64,000 nt of DNA from Gigaspora rosea (taxonomy: Eukaryota > Glomeromycota > Glomeromycetes > Diversisporales > Gigasporaceae): positions 17,206-81,205 of the forward strand of contig QKWP01000762.1 in NCBI GenBank assembly GCA_003550325.1. The letters run 5' to 3'. Positions within the stretch are counted from its first letter, which is position 1. Every line of letters starts with the position of its first letter. Position numbers and translations under genes: made by a program. Shown here piece by piece: positions 56,499-64,000 of this stretch. The notes under the pieces were generated by a model, which searched no databases, had not been told where the DNA came from, and saw nothing but the letters and a program-made list of their open reading frames with translations.

Positions 56499-57451
56499 GA
56501 AGTTGGTAAGTTGTCACCCCCAAGTAGCAGGTCTAGGGTTCAAATCCTACTGGCGACATTTTGGAAAAATAGATCTGTGTTCTGGTAACTGCTTCTCATC
56601 GATTGGTTGGGTACATTACCTATAGTCCTTGGTTACTATCTTAAATGAGAGCTTTCAGGCGAAGTTGTGTATCATTACATAGACAAATCCAAGAAACCAG
56701 AGAAACAGAAACCCATTTGGCAAGTCCTGAGTAAGGAGATAGCAAAGATCTTTGATGGTGCTACCAAAACTGGAATACCGGAAACCGGAGCCAGAGAACT
56801 AAATGATAAAAGACCTTCAGAGGAGGAGGTCCACCAATCTGGCTGCCTTAGTTGCACTGGAGGAAAGGATCTATGTTTCAGAAATAGGTACCAGAAGAAG
56901 GAAAACTATGGCACCTAAAGCCGGGTAAACCAACCCTTCCGGGCTAACTAAATTGGAAGTTTTGGGATATTGAATAAGGACCGATAGGAAGGTAATGGTA
57001 GGTACCGGGGTTGGAGCGAACCTTACAAGGGCAAGAAGTAGGTAATGCAAGTAACTGAAGTGTAGGTAATACCTGTGCGGGACAGGAACTGCCCTACCAA
57101 GTGTACTACAAGGATAAATTAGTCCTAAGGGGATGTTTGTTAATATCCAGGACTGGCCTCGACTGACTAATGTATCGGGGGACTGTACCAGTGATACAAG
57201 TAGGATTGGCAGGAGGAGCTTGGACCAGAGGATTAAATAGGCAATCCCCTAGTTGGGTTGCAGGCGTGGCAGCTAGTGTAGAACCTTCAGGCAGACTACT
57301 TAAATTAGACAACCAAAAGTTGTACATGTAGCTAGTTGTATCCTCATTCATATAACAAATGTCGGATGCCCAAAGAGGCGCTCTTGATTCACAGGCTTGA
57401 TTAAATAAGCACATCTACCAAGAGCAGGAACTTTGACATAAAAAAAAAAAA
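56499..57451 (+). mobile_element. Long tRNA-headed SINE-like element, copy 2, with target duplication
   Basis: 953 bp. The head has a perfect B box GGTTCAAATCC (56537-56547) preceded by TTGTCACCCCCAAG; the A box is weak. It ends with 12 A (57440-57451). An 18-bp direct repeat GAAAATATTCAATAAATA flanks it exactly (56481-56498, 57452-57469), the mark of target-primed reverse transcription. GC content is clearly above its AT-rich host. ORFs of 83 (+) and 102 (-) codons inside are unlike known proteins and not shared with copy 1. At nearly 1 kb it is long for a SINE, so a partner LINE supplies the 3' end or the body is chimeric. Confidence 0.85.
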
Positions 57452-57565
57452 GAAAATATTCAATAAATAAAGTATATCCTATATTTTTAATAATTTTTAT
57501 ATTATTTAAAAACTTGTAATATTTCTAAAAAAAATTCAGACAAACTTGCCTAGATTTAAAGATAG

Positions 57566-57890
57566 TTATAAAATTTTAATAAAAATTTTATATAAATTTT
57601 ATATATTAATAAATTTTGTATAAGTATTTAATATTTATATATGGAAAATTATAGATGGCAACCTATTGGCCAGTTCCAAATTCCAATCAATTGTTTGGAC
57701 CAATCCATAGTAACCCATATAATCAACTAATTACATAATTAATTATATAAGAATGTTCTATTTTACCAAGTTGTTTTTTGATCTAGATTAGATTAGATCA
57801 GTTTTTTTTAGTAATTTATTTATTTTATTTATTTTTTTTTGTATACAATAGCAAGAAAGTTTCATCAAAGTACCAAAAATGTGTAGACAA
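57566..57890. other. AT-rich spacer
   Basis: Ends in T-rich sequence leading to the intron-like array; nothing else seen. Confidence 0.4.
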
Positions 57891-58053
57891 AAATAAGATT
57901 GCTCTTTTTTTTATATTTTTGTCTTGTTTACTAATTTTTAGACTCTTTTTTTTTAGATTTACCAGAAGCAGAATAAGTAAGTGCTAAAGCAAATATGGTA
58001 AATTAAGTTTTTTGTCTATTTTTTTTTGTTTGCATAGAATTGTTTTGCTTACT

Positions 58054-58123
<70 letters not shown>

Positions 58124-58835
58124 TTTTGCCAGAAGTGGAATAAGTACTAGGAGTGGAATTAAGACCTTGTTTATTTTTTTGTTCTTTTTTTTGTGTATGT
58201 ATATTATTATCTTGTTACTAACTTCTTTTTTTTTTAGGTATTGATAGAAGCAATGAAGTACTAAGTGAAAATAGGTAAACTTGGGTTTCTTCCTATTTTT
58301 TTTTGGTTATTTTGTTCACTAACTTCTACTTATTTTGCTTTTTTTTAGATTAAAATTAGAATAAGTACTAGGCAAAGTAAATTTGCAATAAAATAAGTAC
58401 CAAGTGAACTTGTAGATAGAAAAAGCACTAGGCAAATATAGGTAAGTCTCTTGTTCTATTTTTTTTTTTGTACATTATTTGTTTCTTTTTTTTTTGGTCA
58501 TCTTGTTTACTAACTTTTGCTTGTTTTACTTTTTTTAGGTTTTACTAAAATTGGAGTAAGTACCAGATAAGGTAAACTTGTAGATAGAATAAGCACTAGG
58601 TGAACTTGTAGATGAAAAAAGTACTGGGTGAACATAGGTAAGTTTCCTTGTTCAATTTTTTTCATTTTTTTGTACTATTACCTGTTTCTTTTTTGGTTAT
58701 TTTGTTTGCTAACTTCTACTCATTTCTTTTTTTTAGATTTTGCTAAAATTGGAATAAGTACTGGGCAAGGCAAACTTGCAAGTAGAATAAGCACTAGGCA
58801 AATAGTTAAGTTTCTTGTTCTATTTTTTTTTTATT
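57891..58835 (+). repeat. Tandem array of intron-like units
   Basis: Six poly(T)-TTAG acceptors (AG at 57955, 58121, 58236, 58347, 58537 and 58735) are each preceded by CTAAC or CTAAT about 20-35 nt upstream, and are separated by 110-200 bp. After each comes a 40-100-nt A/G-rich segment (AGAATAAGTACTAGGCAA-type) that in several units closes with ATAG followed by GTAAGT or GTAAA (58275, 58441, 58638). So each unit looks like a short exon plus a complete fungal intron. The exon-like parts carry stops in all frames and are themselves built from a 25-30-nt repeat. Confidence 0.75.
58056..58120. repeat. 65-nt T homopolymer
   Basis: Uninterrupted T between a CTAAT and the TAG of the array's second acceptor; length is probably unstable or approximate in assembly. 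Confidence 0.9.
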
Positions 58836-58842
58836 ATCTTTA

Positions 58843-59030
58843 ATGAATAAATTTACTCTAATGAATTTATTTTTTTTATTTTTTATAATGAATTTATTTT
58901 TTTTTATTTTTTTTATTTTATTTTTATTTTATTTTTTTTATTTTTATTTTATTTTTTTCTTTTATTTTTTTTTATTTATTTATTTTTTTTTTATTTTTTT
59001 CTTTTATTTTTTTTGGGTTTATTTATATGT
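58843..59030. repeat. T-rich strand-asymmetric tract
   Basis: TTTTTTTATTTTTATTTTA-like low complexity; the 64-residue ORF across it (all Phe, Tyr, Ile, Leu) is not a gene. Confidence 0.85.
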
Positions 59031-59201
59031 ACCCTAGAGCACATGTACTCTATCACATGACTTATATATTATCTTGATAATACATATATATCATACTAAT
59101 TTAACATAATATATATAATTATAATAAACCAATTTATTTATTTATTTACAAATTTATTTATATATTATTTATCTTTAACCAAACCAAATTCATTTTAGTC
59201 G

Positions 59202-59505
59202 CGGCCCTAAGCTTAACTCCACTTCTAACTATAAACCACCCAATCACTATCCCTAAACCTTATTACTAACTAAAACCACTTCTAATTATCCGATTCCTAA
59301 CCCTAACCTTATATCCAACTAAAAACCATCTGATACGGCCCAAAGCTTAACTCCACTTCTAACTATAAACCACCCAATCACTATCCCTAAACCTTATTAT
59401 CATATTAACTAAAACCACTTCTAACTACCCGATCCCTAACCCTAACCTTATATCCAACTAAAAACCACCCGATCCCTAACCCTAAACCTAATTCTAAAAA
59501 CCATT
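59202..59505. repeat. 134-bp tandem repeat rich in CCCTAA
   Basis: CGGCCC then AAGCTTAACTCCACTTC starts at 59202 and 59336, with a partial third unit. Each contains CCCGATCCCTAACCCTAACC-type sequence. Confidence 0.85.
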
Positions 59506-60617
59506 TCACCCGCTCTATCTCATTTTTTTCTAGCCTTAAACCCATCCAAATTACTAACATAATACTATTGTAAAGTGTCTTATATACGTTTAAGTTATTA
59601 TATCTAAAATCTGAAAAAATTGTTGTGATGTTCTTGCAAACTGATCTAAGTTAGCATGATGTATCAACTAACACGTTTTCTTATTCTTCTATCTTGCAAA
59701 GTGCATCTGCTAGCACTTGTCCTTTTTTTAATCTAAGAACGGCCAAAGAAGTCAACATGCCTCTTTTTGGTTCAAGCTTGTTATCACTAAAATATCAATG
59801 CAGTATTCTAGTAAAATGCAATGGTTTTCAGCCTTCTGATTCAAGTTGACATTGAAAAAGCCAAAAACATTAGTATAAAGTTCTTGAACGAAAGCATATC
59901 AATGGTACAAACAATGAAATCCCCTGCTTATCTAAAAAATACAACCAACGAAGCTACATAAATCTAACACGGAACTACCAAAAGTAGTAAATTCAAAACA
60001 AAAATGCCAAAATGAAATATCTTGAACACAAAATTATGCTAGCGAAGACTCAGTAAAGCACAACGATACCTACAATGGTGAAATTATAAGTAACCCGATG
60101 ATACAGAACAAACCTATATTTTTAATAACGCCTAAACGATGACGCCAAAAACTATAACACCTAATGTGAAGAGTTTATACCAAAAAAAAAGAAAAACTAA
60201 TTAGTAAGACTATCAGAAAAATGGTAAGTCGGGTACATGCAAACTTTAAAAATCGGTTAATTTCGAAATGTATGAATTTGAAAAGTGATAATTACGTCTG
60301 TCCGTTTCAGAAATAAAACATGCAGTTATATTAAAAAGGATTTAGCAGGAAATCAGGTGTTTAATACAATAGGCGTGGACAAGGCTCCAATAACGCGATG
60401 ATATGAAATGACTTCAAAACCAGAAATTCCTGTAGCGACATCTACAATACGACAAATAAAATATAGGAAGTTAGCTAGCACAGGTAAATCATTGTTTATA
60501 TACCCCGTGATTGTTATGTTATACGGAAATACTTGTTTATATATCCTATGATTAAATTATGTTACACAGGATCTGGGGTACAAAAATTTTAGTATATCAT
60601 TAGGTACATATATATTA
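59506..60617. other. Intergenic stretch, nothing recognised
   Basis: GC slightly higher than neighbours and no long T tract, so it may hold a decayed gene, but neither strand gives a readable protein. Confidence 0.35.
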
Positions 60618-60880
60618 ATTCTTTTTTTTTATTTTTTTTTATTTTTTATTTTTTTATTTTTTATAACGAATTACTTTTTTTATTTTTTTTTATTATTTTT
60701 TTTATTATTTTTTATTTTTTATTTTTTTATTTTATTTTTTATTTTATTTTTTTTATAAACAAATTTATTTTTATTTATTTTTTTTTATTTATTTTTTTTT
60801 TATTATTTTTTTTATAACGAATTTATTTTATTTTTTATTTTTATTTTTTTTTATTTTTAAATATTTTTATTTTTCTAATT
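60618..60880. repeat. T-rich strand-asymmetric tract
   Basis: TTTATTTTTTTTTATT-like sequence with ATAACGAATT interspersed three times. Confidence 0.85.
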
Positions 60881-61356
60881 TAAATTTTTTTGACCTTTTT
60901 ATGTGATAATTCAGTTATACAAGATTATAATCTAAATAGATTATTAAGAATCTTAATATTCTATTTTAGATAGTTCCGTATTATAAGTTTTTAAAGATAA
61001 ATAATTTTTTATTTTTTTTTCTTGTTTTTTTTTGTTACTATAGCTTTGTTACAACTTATACTTATATATTTTTTGTTCTTTTATAGTGTTTTTGTAGGTT
61101 TTTGCGATTCTTATAATCATATAGCATTTTTGGTGATTTGGCGACGTTTTATAGTAATTCGACTGCAGCATTTTTGCAGCATTTTTGCGATGAAGTAACA
61201 ATGTTCTTGTGGTAATTTGAGGCGTCCAGTTTTGCTTTTTTTAAATAAAAAATTATTCAGAGAGAATGTAAAGTTTATTAATTACATTGCTAAAATATAT
61301 AGAGTATTAAAAATAAAGTAGTTATTTTTAGACCATATGTTTTTACGTTATATAAT

Positions 61357-61530
61357 AGGCTTCTTCTCGATATCTTAGTGCAAATTTGTTGCTTTGTTCA
61401 ATATCAAGCAAGTTTGCTAAATCGATAATTGCTTCCTTATATCGTCCCGTTCAATAATGGGCTTCTTTCAATATCTTAGTGCAAATTTTGTTTGGAAGCA
61501 ATTTTGTTAGATCAATAATATCTTCCTATG
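61357..61530 (-). pseudogene. Tetratricopeptide-repeat (TPR) gene fragment
   Basis: On the minus strand two related repeats are readable. The second is clear: GRYKEAIIDLANLLDIEQ then SNKFALRYREEAYY (from about 61450 to 61365), which fits the TPR pattern of two helices with small residues at 8 and 20 and a proline-free turn. The first (EDIIDLTKLLPNKICTKI then LKEAHY) is shifted and ends in a stop. TPR proteins are protein-interaction scaffolds, and AMF genomes contain many with such short repeats. Without a start or further repeats, this is a fragment. Confidence 0.7.
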
Positions 61531-62029
61531 ATAAAATTAAATTTTACTCAAAATTTAAAAGCCGAATCTTGTTTGATTTTCAGTGAATTGTTTAAATCTT
61601 CAAATATATACATATTCTTCACATTATTATATATATTAAATCATTATTCATATTTTTTCGATACGGATTCTAATATCATTTTATGCCTAAATGCCTAATA
61701 TTTAATTCAGAGAATTACGTTATCTGTAATGGGCTAGTGCAAAAAGATTAGTACCTTAAATAGCTTTAATTCAAATATTTTTTGTACAAATTAATTTTTA
61801 ATTTTTTTTAATTTAATATACAAATACTTATTAGATTACCGGATTGATAAAAATAAAATTTTTTGATTATTTTATTGATAAATAAAAAATTTATTAATAG
61901 TAACTTTTTTAAAAATATTTACTATATATTTTACTATAGAAATTTATATATACGCATATATAGTGAAAAAAATCAAATTACCTTACTTTAAAGCTTAATT
62001 TCTTCACAACCAGTGTTCCAGTTTTGCTC
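61531..62029. other. AT-rich intergenic stretch
   Basis: Nothing recognised on either strand. Confidence 0.4.
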
Positions 62030-62130
62030 AAATTTTAACTATATCTTTATCATATGCACATTAATGCACTTGCATAGTACAAGCTCATAGAACTGCATAT
62101 TGGTTGCAAAATTAATTAAAATATTTTTTT
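62030..62130. repeat. Dispersed repeat pair, copy 2
   Basis: ATGCACTTGCATAGTACAAGC then AACTGCATATTGGT; matches 46880-46985. Confidence 0.6.
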
Positions 62131-63041
62131 TTAAAAAATTTTTTTGGTTTTTTTCAAATACAGTAAATTGTACATGCTTAATTATTAAAATAAAATAGTG
62201 TTAAAATAATAAAAATAATATAATAAGTTAGATTAAAACCTATTTTATTTGATACAAAAAATTTTAATAATTAATTAAGAAAAAAGATTTTTTTCTTAGT
62301 GTCAAAATTATGAAATTTTTTGAAGTACAAATTTTTCTGCACCGGCCCATATCTTATAAAAAAAAAAGCAGAATATTATAAAAAACTTCGAAAAGATTAA
62401 AAAAAACCTTTCAAAAAAATTAAAAAAAACTGTATCTACTTAGCATTTCATATCAACAATGTTAAATTAAACAAATAAATAATCTTTTAAAGACACTTAC
62501 AAATGAATACTCAACTAGCACGAATAAGGCTATTACTAATGTCTGGATAAAGAAATTGATAAATTGTTGGAATTAATACAAGATATAGAACAAATCAATA
62601 TCTTACTATATGCAAAAGAAAAATTAAATCTACTAATTTGTTTCAAGTTCTTTTCAATCTATTTGGCAATGGCAGGAATCTGGTCAAGTGTCTTGTTTAA
62701 CCCAAATTTAATAAGAAAATTAATACTACTTTTTTTTTTTAAAAAAAAAAAAATTCAAATTAATAAGTTGATAATTACAGAATTACAATATATATAAATT
62801 AGTTACCTGGTAATTGATTCGAACCAGCTCATGACACAAACATGTAAAATCTGTATTGTTGTTGCACTAAATGTGCAAATATAGGCACGCGGCATTATAT
62901 CCGAAAAATGCAACAATTATATTTTTGATATTTTTAATCAAAATGTAGCAAAAAGTAATTTCAGTTATCAAAGGGCATAAAAGTATGAGTCTGTCGCTAC
63001 GCTCCAGACAATTATTCTTTCTTCTTTTCTGCATATAATAA
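62131..63041. other. AT-rich stretch with an unrecognised ORF
   Basis: A 77-codon ORF (62564-62797) is hydrophobic and ends in a K-rich tail over an A-run; no similarity known, and probably chance. Confidence 0.3.
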
Positions 63042-63391
63042 AATTACTATTTATTGCCAGTGGTGATCATCACTAGTGATCTACAATGCATAAAACAAAA
63101 TAAACAAAACAAACAATTTGTATTAAATAAAAATTAAATCTCTTTAATATTAGGGTAAGGGTAAAGGTTAAAAATTTGAATAGGGCTTTGTATATAGTAA
63201 AATTTAGCAAGGAATTTTTTTTAAAGTAGTTTCATAGACAAAATTTTAGATTAGAAGCAATTTTAGCAATTTTTTAAAAATTTTTAGTTTTGTTACACAG
63301 AAATTAATCTACATGTTATACCTGATCCTGAATTTTAATTAGTAAATTGATTACTGGTGATAATCACCACTAGCAATAAATAGCAACTCCA
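63042..63391 (-). repeat. Family X element, member 13
   Basis: Ends TTACTATTTATTGCCAGTGG and the complement of GAGTTGCTATTTATTGC, same subfamily as members 3 and 10. TATTAGGGTAAGGG, AAATTTAGCAAGGAATTTTT and TTATACCTGATCCTGAATTT in minus orientation. Confidence 0.7.
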
Positions 63392-63545
63392 CAGTATTTA
63401 AAATAATATAATTTAAAAATCAAAAATTATATGCATTTTATATTAGACCGCACAAAATTATATACTTGGTTTTCATATCATGGGACAGTAATCAGTAATG
63501 CGAGCATGCAGCTTTTTTTTTTTATAGTAAAAATTTTTTTTTAAA

Positions 63546-63583
63546 TAAGTAGCTATGCAACGTAGTTGCACTAAACAGGAATG
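63546..63583 (-). repeat. Dispersed GC-rich hairpin motif, copy 3
   Basis: AAGTAGCTATGCAACGTAG then TTGCACTAAACAGGA; CG of the other copies is partly TG/CA here. Directly followed by a foldback element. Confidence 0.5.
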
Positions 63584-63587
63584 GATA

Positions 63588-63824
63588 GATCTTTGCTAGA
63601 AAAATTACCATCTGAGATTTTCTGATCAGGTAAATTCAAACAACTTAGACAGAATATCAGTTCTTATTTATATATAAAGCCCATCTTACTTCATAGTTTA
63701 TTAAATAAACTATAGAATCAAACAAGTAAAACGCTAACATATAAATAAGAACCAAATTCTGTCTAAGTTTGTCTGAATTTTCACGATCAGAAAATCTCAG
63801 AGGGTAATTTTCCTAGCAAAGATC
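63588..63824. repeat. Foldback element with 95-bp arms
   Basis: GATCTTTGCTAGAAAAATTAC, CTGAGATTTTCTGATC and ACTTAGACAGAAT appear in the left arm and as complements in the right arm, around a 60-bp spacer. No ORF. Confidence 0.8.
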
Positions 63825-64000
63825 CTATATATGCCTGATAGAGTATATAGAGTGATAGAATATACATAGTAGATAGTGATGAAAAATTTACTTAAAGACT
63901 CAATACTTTACTTGAATAAAGGAAGTGAACGTAGTCCTTAATATTTGAATATCATAAAGTGCTTTGCACTAATAATTTCCCTTCTGATTAGTAAATAATT

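Larger units (their letters stand above)
55621..57565. mobile_element. MITE family 'W', old copy interrupted twice
   Basis: Left end GCAAATGCGGACAAATTTG, right end the complement of AGGCAAGTTTGTCTG. Interior blocks GATTTACTTGTAAAAATTAG, CTTGTATTAGAAGTG and TATAGACGGAAACATATAAA match 32600-32700. Family X member 12 and the SINE-like copy 2 are inserted in it. Confidence 0.7.

Noticed and set aside
56499..56560. A genuine tRNA gene
   Set aside because: B box is good but no cloverleaf with paired acceptor and anticodon arms can be drawn, and it is followed by a long body, A-tail and target duplication.
56667..57414. ORFs of 83 and 102 codons in SINE-like copy 2
   Set aside because: Not conserved in copy 1 and without similarity to retroelement proteins.
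58843..59037. Phe/Tyr/Leu-rich 64-codon ORF
   Set aside because: Pure T-rich low complexity.
59202..59505. A chromosome end
   Set aside because: CCCTAA words are interspersed in a 134-bp unit with unique DNA on both sides, so interstitial.

Overview
The window is extremely AT-rich and gene-poor, and is built mostly from nested transposable elements. It looks like nuclear DNA of an arbuscular mycorrhizal fungus (Glomeromycotina, most like Rhizophagus). The main reason is a protein kinase with an N-terminal C-x2-C-x7-C-x2-C ribbon followed by an FxNWTSG-type linker, an architecture hugely amplified in that group. Short fungal introns, a matching style of Ty3/gypsy element and many MITEs agree with this. 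The species assignment is an inference.

Only two protein genes look substantially complete, both on the minus strand: a Ser/Thr or Tyr-like protein kinase (28295-26979, two exons plus one apparent 1-nt frameshift) and a microsomal cytochrome P450 (51495-49632, three exons, all P450 signatures present). Broken genes are a MULE/FAR1-type transposase relic (730-2400, +), a Ty3/gypsy LTR retrotransposon with many stops (10877-18125, +) and a fragment of a tetratricopeptide-repeat gene (61530-61357, -). No tRNA, rRNA or CRISPR array was seen.

Layout. 1-3.4 kb: transposase relic, MITEs. 3.4-9.7 kb: a near-identical 3,154-bp direct repeat split by a single N, most likely an unmerged contig overlap rather than biology. 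9.7-10.9 kb: short-motif repeats. 10.9-18.1 kb: gypsy element with 808/805-bp LTRs, a 4-bp target duplication and an hAT-type MITE inserted in it. 18.1-26.6 kb: nested MITEs. 27-28.3 kb: kinase. 28.7-32.9 kb: MITEs, a 180-bp satellite and a 979-bp GC-rich giant palindrome. 33.4-35.8 kb: a 320-bp dyad-symmetric satellite with a Harbinger-like MITE inside. 36-39.7 kb: mostly featureless. 39.7-48.9 kb: hAT-type elements with 8-bp target duplications, including 2,970-, 4,219- and 4,745-bp elements, the last two nested. 49.6-51.5 kb: P450. 51.7-53 kb: foldback elements. 53.9-57.6 kb: two long tRNA-headed SINE-like copies, one with an 18-bp target duplication and A-tail. 57.8-58.8 kb: a tandem array in which every unit carries a donor, branch site and acceptor like a tiny fungal intron. 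58.8-64 kb: T-rich tracts, repeats, TPR fragment, foldbacks.

The strongest unexplained features are: (i) a family of about 13 foldback elements (here 'family X') with self-complementary termini, one conserved core and internal CCCTAA/TTAGGG telomere-like repeats; (ii) the giant palindrome; (iii) the intron-like tandem array; (iv) the long tRNA-headed SINE family; and (v) LTR divergence concentrated at former CpG sites. All family names for repeats are local labels; no database was searched.
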